DNA of 64,000 nt from Limonium bicolor. Taxonomy: Eukaryota > Streptophyta > Magnoliopsida > Caryophyllales > Plumbaginaceae. Below, in pieces: positions 47,810 through 57,249 of this stretch (the first letter of the stretch is position 1; the number at the start of each line of letters is the position of its first letter). The DNA is taken from assembly GCA_023374045.1 (NCBI GenBank), contig JAIOTZ010000272.1, positions 1-64,000 on the forward strand, given 5' to 3'. The position numbers and the translations under genes were made by a program. The notes beneath the pieces are model-generated. The model had not been told where the DNA came from. It saw only the letters and a program-made list of their open reading frames with translations, and made no database searches.

Positions 47810-47902
47810 GTAAGGAATTGGTATTACATAAGTTAAGAAACAACTAGTAACCATTTGGGGCGTGAATATTGACATTGTGAATGATCTGGATCTGACGGTC
47901 AG
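47810..47902 (+). other. Predicted gag intron 2 (93 nt)
   Basis: GTAAGGAA donor to CTGACGGTCAG acceptor; contains in-frame stops. Splicing at these sites keeps the frame into the following 108-nt exon. Confidence 0.6.
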
Positions 47903-48010
47903 AGGAGGGGGCAACCAGCTGCAGACAAAACCCAAGGGCGACCCAGAAGACGGGGCCCACTCTACACATGGTGGACCGGGACGATGAGCCTGAGCCCTCA
48001 TCGAGGCCAG
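47903..48010 (+). CDS. gag: Gag exon 3 of element 2 (108 nt)
   Basis: Open in the frame inherited from exon 2 across its whole length (EEGATSCRQNPRATQKTGPT, then HMVDRDDEPEPSSRP). Flanked by CAG and by GTACCACT. Its last base (phase 1) fits the protease exon at 49035 exactly, giving [15 protein letters not shown]. It does not fit the AlkB frame at 48143 as the sequence stands (off by one base). It has no domain of its own that I recognise. Confidence 0.6.
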
Positions 48011-48142
48011 GTACCACTATAACCATTTAGTAATAAAACTACCTGCTTACCGCATTATCATGCATGTTTGGTGAAATATATGAGTTAAGTAAAATAAGAT
48101 GAGATTAGAACCTAAGTAAGACATAACCTACTACCACTTTAG

Positions 48143-48879
48143 GAAGATTCAACATCTGCTACCCATACCATCTACATCTAACCCGGAGCACACCGACATC
48201 GAAACCATACACTTTCCAACCGAACAATGTCAGGTTATCCGCCCAGGTATGATTTTATTAAGGGGATACCTGACACCCGACGCACAAATAGCCATCATCA
48301 GGAGATGCAATCAACTAGGAATGGGACCGGGAGGTTTTTACACACCGGAGTACCCAGGGGGAGCAAGGATGAAATTAAAGATGATGAGCTTGGGCAAGGA
48401 TTGGAATCCGTATGCCAAGAATTACCAAACCAAGGGAGCAAGATGGAGTCTCACCACCGGGAATACCCGAAGAGTTCCATCCAGTTATTACACAAGTCGT
48501 GGAAATCGCTCAGCAGTTGGAGGCTGAACCGATTCCAGACATTCAACCAGACATTTGCATTATAAACTTCTACGAAAAAGATGGGAAACTGGGACTACAC
48601 CAGGATAAGGACGAGACAACGGAGTCTCTCGAAAGAGGGATACCCGTAGTGTCTTGGTCCATTGGAGATGATGCGGAGTTTTTATACGGCGAGCAGAAGC
48701 GTGCGGACCGTGCAGATAAGATAGTACTTAAGTCAGGTGATGTATTAATTTTGGGAGGAGAATCAAGGATGTTATACCATGGGATTAAGAGAATCAAGCT
48801 GAATACAGCACCGTCAGCAGTAATCAATGCGACGCATATGAGACCAGGAAGATTAAACCTAACCTTTAGACAATATTAG
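48143..48879 (+). CDS. AlkB-family 2-oxoglutarate/Fe(II) dioxygenase carried by element 2
   Basis: AlkB enzymes oxidatively remove alkyl groups, such as N1-methyladenine and N3-methylcytosine, from DNA or RNA using Fe(II) and 2-oxoglutarate. The start region RPGMILLRGYLTPDAQ and GPGGFYTPEYPGGARMKLKM matches the substrate-lid part of the family. The C-terminal half holds YEKDGKLGLHQDKDE, with Fe ligands His 48598-48600 and Asp 48604-48606; SGDVLILGGESRMLYHGI, with the third ligand His at 48778-48780; and RPGRLNLTFRQY, whose RxNxTxR arginines bind 2OG and substrate. TAG ends it at 48877-48879. One base is lost or gained near 48450, splitting it in two frames; otherwise no stop intervenes. It resembles plant cellular AlkB proteins more than bacterial ones (from memory). 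The ATG at 48249 may be the start if not fused to Gag. Function in the element is unknown; repair or demethylation of the element's nucleic acid is a guess. Confidence 0.9.
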
Positions 48880-49034
48880 CCATGTAATGTTAGAATGAGA
48901 TGAGAAATGAGATGTAAGATTGAAGCACATGTTGTAAACAGGATGGTCATGAATAAAATAACAGTGTTGTTCATATAAATTGTTACGACTCTTGTTATAC
49001 CATCAATACTCATGGAGCTTGTGAACACAATTAG
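48880..49034 (+). other. AT-rich segment between AlkB stop and protease exon
   Basis: Stops in all frames; ends with the acceptor-like ACAATTAG. It could hold the 3' end of an AlkB-specific transcript, but no clear polyadenylation signal is visible. Confidence 0.45.
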
Positions 49035-49745
49035 GTTATGGACTCGGTACGGAAGGTGCACTAAGCATACTCACAGAGGCACAGGCCGACGCTAGCGGTA
49101 CTATCCTCACCGGCACCTTTCCGATCAATGGAATTGAGGCATCAGTTCTCTTCGACTCAGGGGCCTCGCATACCTTTGTCTCTGCATCATTTGCGAGCAG
49201 GTTGGGGCTAGACGCTGATGAGCTACCCGACTTCACGGTTACGCTCCCGTCTAAGGAGAAGGTTCGTTGCACTCGTTACTACCGAGGAGCCACCATCAGA
49301 ATTAAGGGGGAAGACTTCCCAGTCAGTTTCATTGAGTTCAGTAAGCTAGGATTTGATGTTATCTTCGGGATGAACTGGTTGGAGCGGCACAAGGGACGTA
49401 TCCTCTGCGCCGAGCATAGATTGCTGCTCAGGAGTCCTGGGGTAACAATATCATACCGCCAGAGGCCCAGGAGCCTTCGACTAAGATCATCACCGCCATG
49501 GCAATGTACAAAGAATTAAGGAGAAAGGAAGAAGTATACCTCTGCTATGTACAGGACATAGAGAGAGACCCTGAGTTCGACCCCGACTTACCGGTAGTGT
49601 CGGAGTTCCCCGACTTATTTCCACGGGAACTGCCCGGCATGCCACCCACTCGGGAGGTAGAGTTCACCATTGAGCTGCTACCTGGTACCGGACCGATAGC
49701 CAAAGCACCATACCGTATGGCTCCGGCAGAAATGATGAGTTAAAA
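49035..49745 (+). CDS. pol: Aspartic protease region of element 2 polyprotein (frameshifted)
   Basis: Opens in frame from the predicted acceptor: [20 protein letters not shown], then [20 protein letters not shown] with the catalytic Asp codon at 49154-49156, and the second protease motif [17 protein letters not shown]. It processes the polyprotein. A one-base indel near 49470 moves the frame; the linker to RT follows ([60 protein letters not shown]). The frame is lost again at about 49735. Confidence 0.9.
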
Positions 49746-50880
49746 GAACAACTGAAAGATTTGTTGGATAAGGATTCAAGACCAAGTGTGTCACCATGGG
49801 GAGCGCCAGTCCTCTTCGTGAAGAAGAAGGATGGTAGTCTCCGCCTCTGCATCGACTACAGAGAGCTGAATGCAGTGACAGTGAAGAATAAGTACCCACT
49901 ACCCCGCATTGACGATCTGTTCGATCAGTTGAAGGGAGCATCTGTGTTTTCCAAGATTGATCTCAGATCGGGGTATCATCAGATAGCCATTAAGGAGGGA
50001 GATATGAGAAGACGGCATTCCGGACACGATACGGCCACTATGAGTTTACAGTGATGCCGTTCGGTTTGTCGAACGCGCCAGCGAAGTTTATGGATCTGAT
50101 GAACCGCTTGTTCCGGGAGCAGCTGGACAAGTCGGTGTGGTTTTATTGATGATATTTGATATATTCAAAGTCTAAGGTTGAGCATGAGGAACATTTGAGG
50201 AGGGTGTTGGAAATATTAAGGGAGAACCAGCTATATGCTAAGTTCTCCAAGTGTGAGTTTTGGCTTGACCAGGTCTCTTTCCTAGGTCATGTCATCTCAG
50301 ATGCTGGGATCGCAGTGGATCCAGCAAAGATTGATGCCGTACGTACCTGGCCAAGGCCGAAGACTGTTACCGACATCGGAGCTTTCTCGGTCTGGCAGGT
50401 TACTACAGGAGGTTTGTTAGAGATTTCAGCAAGGTCGCGAAGCCGATGACCAGTCTGATGAAGAAAGATGCACCATTTCTATGGACAGTGACTGTGAGAG
50501 ATCATTTCAGCGCTTGAAGGACTCACTGACCACTGCACCGGTACTGACATTCCAGACGGTACAGAGGGCTTTGAGGTTTATTGTGATGCATCCGGCAGAG
50601 GGCTGGGTTGCGTGCTCATGCAACATGGCAAGGTGGTGGCATATGCCTCACGCCAGTTGAAGAAACATGAGGAGAACTACCCCACACATGATTTAGAGCT
50701 GGGAGCTGTAGTCTTCGCTTTGAAGATATGGCGCCACTACTTATATGGGGTTAGTGTCACGATCTACACCGATCACAAAGTTTGAAATACATATTCACTC
50801 AGAAGGAGTTAAATCTTCGACAGAGGAGATGGTTAGAATTTCTGAAAGACTATGACATTGACCTCCAATACAAAGAAGGG
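49746..50880 (+). CDS. pol: Reverse transcriptase and RNase H of element 2 (frameshifted, catalytic motifs kept)
   Basis: Contains the RT motifs [40 protein letters not shown] and [12 protein letters not shown]. The FIDD catalytic pair is preserved at 50148-50153 (GATGAT), unlike element 1. [18 protein letters not shown] follows, then RNase H with [33 protein letters not shown] and [13 protein letters not shown]. Single-base losses occur near 49780, 50010, 50130, 50140, 50385, 50480, 50550 and 50780. There is no nonsense substitution. If these indels are sequencing errors the enzyme would be intact. Confidence 0.9.
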
Positions 50881-51860
50881 AAGGCCAATGTTGTAGCAGA
50901 TGCCCTGAGCCGTCGAGCACACTCACTCCATTCGCTAGTTTCTTTCTCCAGCTTGGTTGATGAGGTGCGAGAGGCTCAGAGGACTGATGAGTATATGAGA
51001 GAGGTCAGACAGAAGCTGACAGATGGTACCTTTGAGAGTCAGAAATACGACTTCAGACTTCATGATGATGATCTGATCAGACTTAAGGGCCGATTATGCA
51101 TACCACGAGGTAACACGGATCTGAAAGACCGTATACTTAGAGAATCACACTGTTCTTCAGTTTCCATCCATCCGGGAGCCTCTAAAATGTATAAAGACAT
51201 GAAGAGATACTTCTGGTGGTCGGGATGAAGACAGATGTTACCGAGTTCGTCTTGAGGTGTCTCACATGCCAGAAGGTGAAATTCGAGCACAGACGACCGG
51301 GCGGAATGGTACAGTCGATGCCAGTTCCGGAGTGGAAGTTCCATGATATCTCCATGGACTTCGTAGTTGGGCTTCCACCTGCTAGGGGAGGTCTCAACAT
51401 GATATGGGTGGTGGTGGATCGCCTTACCAAAGTAGCCCGATTCATACCGATGAAGGATACTTGGAAGGTGACCAAATTAGCTGAGTTATTTGAGAAAGAA
51501 ATCATGAGGCATCATGGCACCAAAGACCATAGTGTCAGATAGAGATACCAGATTCCTTTCGAGGTACTGGAGAGCTACCAGAGAAGCGTTGGGTACAGAA
51601 CTCAAACTGAGTACCGCGTTCCATCCTCAGACAGATGGTCAGACTGAGCGTACTATTCAGACACTCGAGGACATGCTGAGAGCATGTGCCTTAGACTTCC
51701 AGGGCAGTTGGATTGACAGATTGCATCTGATCGAGTTTTCATACAACAACAGCTATCACGCTTCGATCAAGATGGCACCTTTTCAAGCGTTGTACGGTAG
51801 ACCATGTCGTACACCGCTCTGCTGGGATGAGTCGAGTGAGACGGTCATATAGGACCAGAG
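50881..51860 (+). CDS. pol: Integrase of element 2 (frameshifted)
   Basis: Linker [19 protein letters not shown], zinc region ([19 protein letters not shown], then [16 protein letters not shown]), and DDE core: Asp in ISMDFVVG, Asp in [10 protein letters not shown], Glu in [10 protein letters not shown]. Single-base indels occur near 51225, 51510 and 51850; the last lacks one T relative to element 1. Catalytic residues are all present. Confidence 0.9.
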
Positions 51861-52394
51861 TACTTAGAACAAGTTAAGGCTGAAGTTCAGCAAATCAGGG
51901 AGAACATGAAAGCTGCTCAAGATAGGCAGAAGTCGTATGCTGATGTTCGACGACGAGACCTGGAGTTCGCAGTGGGCGACCAGGTATTTCTGCGAGTATC
52001 ACCGATGAAGGGTGTATTCAGGTTTGGGCAGAAGGGCAAGTTAAGCCCGAAATTTGTTGGTCCTTATGAGATTACGGAGCGGGTGGGCCCGGTTGCTTAC
52101 AGGTTGAATTTACCTGCTGAGCTGGGTAAAGTGCATGATGTTTTTCATGTTTCACAGCTAAAGAAATACATGCACCACCCCTCCCATGTGTTAGAACCTG
52201 AGAGGTTGACCTTAGAACCAAATATGAGATCCGTGGAGACTCCTCAGAGAATCTTGGACAGTAAGACTAGGGACACTCGCCACAAGTCAGTGCGACTGGT
52301 GAAGGTTCTCTGGTCTAACCAGGATGTCGAAGAGGCCACGTGGGAATTAGAGGATAAGATGAGGGCGAAGTACCCTTCTTTATTTACTGACTAG
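51861..52394 (+). CDS. pol: GPY/F and chromodomain-like C terminus of element 2 polyprotein
   Basis: Open to the TAG at 52392-52394: MKAAQDRQKSYADVRRRDLE, LSPKFVGPYEITERVGPVAY, HDVFHVSQLKKYMHHPSHVL, and tail EEATWELEDKMRAKYPSLF. This module targets chromoviral integrase to chromatin in related elements (family knowledge). The frame here is clean over 160 codons. Confidence 0.9.
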   Translation, partial: YLEQVKAEVQQIRENMKAAQDRQKSYADVRRRDLEFAVGDQVFLRVSPMKGVFRFGQKGKLSPKFVGPYEITERVGPVAYRLNLPAELGKVHDVFHVSQLKKYMHHPSHVLEPERLTLEPNMRSVETPQRILDSKTRDTRHKSVRLVKVLWSNQDVEEATWELEDKMRAKYPSLFTD

Positions 52395-52704
52395 ATCGTC
52401 TGTATAGGGTACGGGGCGTACCCCTTTTTAAGGGGGGTAGAGCTTCCTCGCTTTTGAGTTAGGAAACGATCATGTTTGTCGTTTGTTTGGTTGTTTAAGA
52501 TGTGGATTTGTGTAAGTTGCTACACTTCGGTGTAAGTTTGAGTTATGTAATACTTATGTATTGTATTTGAGATTGACCTTTGAGTCTTGAGATGTATGAA
52601 TGTGAATATAAGATGTGGTATTAAGATTAAGAGAACTGTGTACCGTGAATGGTTAAACACATGTGTGAACTTTGAGGACAAAGTTCTTTTAAGGGGGGTA
52701 GATT
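52395..52704 (+). promoter_or_regulatory. 3' UTR of element 2: two polypurine motifs and hairpin
   Basis: First motif CTTTTTAAGGGGGGTAGAGC at about 52424-52443, second TTTTAAGGGGGGTAGAT at 52688-52704 abutting the LTR. Hairpin GAACTTTG/CAAAGTTC at 52667-52686 directly before the second motif. No coding. Confidence 0.75.
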
Positions 52705-55700
52705 GAAATACCCCAAACTTAGATATGGTGTTTAAATGATAAACTAAGATATAAGGAGGCTAAATAATGCCTTAGAAACATTAAGAAACATTTCTAATCA
52801 AAGAAAATATAAGGAAACACCAAAAGAGCAGTTTAAGCAAAAACGTGCTCTAAGCTTGGAGAGACATGGGAGAGTACCCAAATATTGTTCTAAGACCTTA
52901 GTAATATCCTAATGGTCATTTTAAGTCAATTACCAAAGAAAACCAAGCTTGAAAACAAGTTAAAACACAAAATGTGCTTTAAGGAGTCTTAAAGCACGTT
53001 TTTGAAAAATTGTCTTGTAAATGAGTTTGAATGGCTAAATGTCCATCATTACTCTTTAATTAATATGTGTACTATATAGTATCACATTTGGAGGTCTATA
53101 TCAATGGGAAATCAAAAATTTCACAACAATGTGCCTTGTTTTTGATGAATAGTGAATTAATTAAGCTAGTTTATAACATAAGTCTATATAAGTGAGACAT
53201 TTGGTCAACAAAGACTAAACTACCCTCATTCACTAAAGGGGGCCGGTTCTTAAGTGTGACTCACCACACTTATCTAACTAAGTAAAGAGAAAGCAAAATA
53301 AGTAAGTTATAAAGCATAAAACACTATTCACCTTTTAAGATAAATATCACATTTGCTTACCTCTCTCCTCACTTCTTCATTTTCCCTTGTTGCCCACGAT
53401 TTCTTGCTCTCTTTCTCTTCTCCATTCACGTAGAGCTCACCTCCATGAAAGCTCCACCTTCTCTTGCACACCACTTGCTCATTTAAGCTCCAAATCCAAA
53501 ACAAAATACATATTCTTCTTAGTTAGCTCAAACTCCTCCTTTCTATCTTTTCAAAACTTCAAGAGCTTCATTTGGTGCCAAGTCAAACCACCATTAGAGG
53601 AGGAAATTCAAGTTTGGAGACTCCATTGGCATCTCCATTCTCTTAAGGTAAAGAAAGTGTAGAAAATCTAGGTTTCCACCATTTTCTTCACATAACCGAA
53701 AATATATACTCATGGGACTCCATGTTTATGCCTTGTTCTAGCTTGTTTCTACTCTTCAAAGGAGAGAGGAGGTCCTTCTTGCTTCACATCCAAGTTGTCT
53801 TGAGAAACCAAGGTAAAACAATCACATTAATACCTTAAAACATATTTTAAACCTAGGGTTTGTTCCTTAGGGTTATGTGTTATCTAGTACTCATTGGAGT
53901 CATTGGATATTGGTTAGAACATTGGCAAGGAGAATCACATTGGTGACCGAGATTGAACAAAGAAAACCTAAGGAGAAAAGCTTTTAAGCTGTGTGAGAAA
54001 ACAAGGTAAATTACTTACCTTAAGGTGTTTGTTGTTTAAGGGAATGAGATGTGGGTATATGATGAGTTTAGTGTAGAGTTTATATTGGGAAGGTGCTATA
54101 AAACCTAGGAAAACAATGACTATACTTGTGAACTTGTGACTAAGGAGCACATGAGAAAAGAGATAGTTTAAGAATGTTAAGGTGAAGTACAAGAAGCATT
54201 TTATTTCAATGGGAGCCTTGTTGAGTGTATTCGCAGGTTGAAGGCATATATATGTGGAAATTCAGTGGTTAAGATTATTGTCATTTAAGGGCCTAAGTGC
54301 CAAGCATTTTAAGTTTAAGCACTATATGATGATGTGGTGTGGTGGTTTGTTGTGTAAATTGGTGTTAAGTTGTGTGGTGGTGAGAATTTGGGTGATATTG
54401 GTTGTTTGATGGAGAAAAACCATGTGTTAGGTGGTATTATATACTAGAGAACCTATGGCAAAATTTAAAGGAGAGTTTAAGTGTTTAAGATATTCTAAGG
54501 GGATTTAATGACTAAGGAGGTACTAGGATGTTCTAGATATTGTCTTGGTGAAAAAGGGGGAAGTTAAGGTGTTTTAATGACTTATAATGACTTAGGTATC
54601 ACCGTGGAGGATTCATGGATCAAGAGAATGTATTTGAGTATTTAGAACTTAGGTAAAAGTTGGTAAACAACTAGGAAGGAAGTTTAGGTTGTGAAGGAAC
54701 ATTAAGTAAATGCTTAAGAGAGTTTTAGATAGTGAAAGATGCTTGGGAGATGATGTTATAGTGGTGAGGAAAACATTTGGCATAGTGGTTACATTAGGTA
54801 TGAACCACCACCTAGGAACCTAGAGGGAGGCATTACAAGTGTTAGCATTATTACAAGGAAAATGTATAGTGATTAAGGTGAATCTTGGTGAATGATTTAA
54901 TGTATTTAGGAGATAGAAAATGAGTTTTATGTATGTTGTATGAGGGTATAAGTGTACCAAATGATGTTAGAAGACATTATGAGGGTTTAGGAGAAGTTTG
55001 GTGGAATTTGGTTAAGTGTTTAAAGGCTTAGAAATTGAGTATAATGGCACGTCCGAACTTCCGTCCGAACTTGGAAGCTCGGACATGCCCTGTTACGCTT
55101 ACAGTTTTCTGGATTTTAGGTAGTGTCCGAACTACCGTCCGAATTGGAAGTTCGGACGCACCTGTTATTTCTTAGGGATTATCCTCGAACTGTGTCCGAA
55201 CTTGGAAGTCCGGACACATGTTCGGACGTATAGATTTCTGGTTAGGATTTTCCTCGACTCATGTCCGAACTTCCGAAGTCCGGACACAAGTTCGGACATG
55301 TGTTTGATTTCTGTCTAAAGTCACGGCTTGTGTCCGAACTTGGAAGTCCGGACACAAGTTCGGACAGGCCACTGTATGGACCAAAAACCTTGTTTAAGGT
55401 TAGGAAATGATGGGGATAATTAAGTATGGATGTTATGAGATTGTTAAGGACTTGTTTGGTGGGTGTGATGGTCATTAAGTGGGAGAGTAAGTGTAATAAA
55501 TAATGAGGAGATGATGTACTTAAGAGTCAAGTTAAAGACCATAAGGCTTAGTGAAAAGCAATGGGTAAAAGTTGATGTCTAGGAAAGTTAAGTAATTCTA
55601 TTGAGTTGGATTGATAATGACCTAAAACTGAATCAATGTTCTAGGCTTTGAGAATTGGGACTTGGAAGGAGATAAACCAAACGATCGTCGACGGTGAACG

Positions 55701-56860
55701 GTACAATCCTTTTCGTGACCTGCTTGCTAACGAGGTGTCCCTCGGCTTGTGTGCTATCTGTTTATTTGCTATGACTAAAACAAGATAAAGCATGCAACCG
55801 GTTATATTGTTCTCGTTGTGTTGTGTTATATTTACACTAACCGCGAGGTTTGAGATTGTACTAACCAAGTTTAGTACCTACTGAGTTAAGAATAAGAGTT
55901 AAGTTGATGGTTGTTGGTTAATGCCCGATAAGGCTTAGCTAGCACATGGTGTTTAAGATGTCTACTAACTGGAACTTGAGTGAGGAAACCCGGGACGATC
56001 TCCGGTCATGCATGCTAAGGAAAAAGGGGGACGGTATCTGAATCAGATCCGCCCTCCGCTTAAGGACTTGTCTTCGGACTTGTAGCCTAGGGCCGGTGCC
56101 GGCTCAGCTACGCTGGACTCCCGTCCAGAGTAGGTGGCATTAAGATGGTGCGGTGGGATCACCTAAATCCAGGTTCGAATTAAGCTACAACCAATCCCTT
56201 CCAGGAAAGGTTTGTATACTGAGATTAAGATTGAGACTGAGATTAAGATTAAGGTAAGGTGAGGAACTGAGATTAAGGAAATGAGGACTAAGGAGGGGGT
56301 TACTAACCCACTTGATAAGGGAACGCTTGAGTCGTTTATTGTTTGTGAACTATACATGTTCATCTGTGGTTATTGTTATTGCACTTCATATTATGCTTGT
56401 GTATGTAATCAATTTCCATGCTATCGACAATTAGTCGTCGTAGCCCCGTTAGCTTGGGGGCCATGAGAGGGTGTACCAGCATTCGTGCTGACCCCCTCGG
56501 GGGCTATTTTTACACTTGCAGGTAAGAGGCCCATGAGGACGCACTACGAGAGTAGGAGCGGTTAGACTTAGGTGGGGACTTTTATTTTGAGTTCGGGTTG
56601 CGCCTGTGCACCCGACTGTTTATATTAAGCTGATGTAAGTTTGGGATTGTGTATAAGATACTAGTACTCGGTTGGTTGTGGTATTGAGAATATTGATGTT
56701 TAAGTTGGGTAAGTGTTTGGATAAGTATTGTAAGTATTTAAGCGGTATATCTAACGATCAGACCGTGGCAAGGTCCAAGGGTTGTTTATTTCCGCTGCGA
56801 CGTATTCGATTAAGTGTTCAGATTGCGATAACCACGATAGGCTTTGGATGGGGTGTTACA
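52705..56860 (+). repeat. 3' LTR of element 2 (4156 bp)
   Basis: Same ends as the 5' LTR and near-identical for the first 2.2 kb and the last 1.2 kb; between about 54905 and 55620 it carries a different cassette with its own palindromic array. CCCCCTCGGGGG at 56492-56503. It is followed directly by CACTA coding sequence. Confidence 0.92.
55050..55370 (+). repeat. Palindromic minisatellite of element 2 3' LTR, 5 units, 69-73-bp period
   Basis: GTCCGAAC at 55051, 55124, 55194, 55263 and 55332. Arms GTCCGAACTTGGAAGTCCGG plus AC or TTCGGAC variants. Arm sequence is unrelated in detail to the array in the 5' LTR of the same element. Confidence 0.9.
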
Positions 56861-57249
56861 GTCATCGAGGACATTTGAGAACTAGACTATGACATTGATT
56901 CCTTTCTGTTGTTCCGGTGCAAGTGGGTGGGCAACCGACGGGGGTACCAAAATGATGGAGGGCTTACCATGGTTGATCTTTCACGGTTACACGGTTATAA
57001 TGATGATCAATTTGTTCTGGGAAAGGATTGCGAGCAAGTGTGGATGTTGAGGATCCGAAAGACTGCAGATGGTCTGTTGTTCTTCCAGGAAGAAGGCCGG
57101 TTGTAATGGAAAATGAAAATGAGGATAACGATGAAAATGGGACTGTAGAGGAAACATCCTTGTTTCCTACTGGATTACCGGATTCGATTGATGATACCGA
57201 AACGATTTGCTCTACGCACGATCAGACCATGATGAGGGTGTTTGGGTAG
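56861..57249 (+). pseudogene. C-terminal end of CACTA TNP2 transposase (DUF4216 region), truncated
   Basis: Reads ELDYDIDSF, CKWVGNRRGY, MVDLSRLHGYNDDQFVLGKD, then after a one-base shift VEDPKDCRWSVVLPGRRP and an acidic tail (ENENEDNDENGTVEE) to a TAG at 57247-57249. This is the DUF4216 segment that follows the TNP2 catalytic part in plant CACTA transposases. TGA at 56876-56878 stands where related proteins have Trp. The catalytic domain itself is not in the window. Confidence 0.8.

Larger units (their letters stand above)
48011..49034 (+). other. Predicted alternative intron containing the AlkB gene (1024 nt)
   Basis: Donor CCAG/GTACC at 48010-48015 and acceptor ACAATTAG at 49027-49034. Removing it fuses Gag to protease in frame. 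Inside lies the AlkB frame, preceded by its own acceptor-like TACCACTTTAG (48132-48142) with a branch-like CCTACTAC. The AlkB stop codon makes read-through into pol impossible, so skipping this segment is the simplest way to make Gag-Pol. Confidence 0.6.
42569..56860 (+). mobile_element. Element 2: chromovirus with an AlkB gene between gag and pol (14.3 kb)
   Basis: LTRs at 42569-46612 and 52705-56860, primer site at 46618, gag, AlkB dioxygenase, protease, RT, RNase H, integrase with chromo-like tail, and polypurine tract at 52687-52704. The order and the polyprotein end are those of Tekay/Del-like chromoviruses. Catalytic residues are preserved in every domain, but many single-base indels break the frame. 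The flanking five bases (AATTA left, GTCAT right) do not match: left flank is element F, right flank a CACTA gene. The two LTRs also differ strongly in their middle, which suggests a product of recombination between two insertions, or an assembly join. Confidence 0.92.

Noticed and set aside
48143..48879. AlkB domain as part of an integrated plant RNA virus
   Set aside because: No viral replicase, helicase or coat sequences are nearby; it is embedded in sense between gag and pol with splice-like borders, and resembles cellular plant AlkB (from memory).
48143..48879. AlkB as an independent host gene hit by the retrotransposon
   Set aside because: It has no promoter-like or 3' gene context of its own and no flanking target duplication or poly(A), and removing 48011-49034 gives an in-frame Gag-Pol. 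Not fully excluded without other copies.
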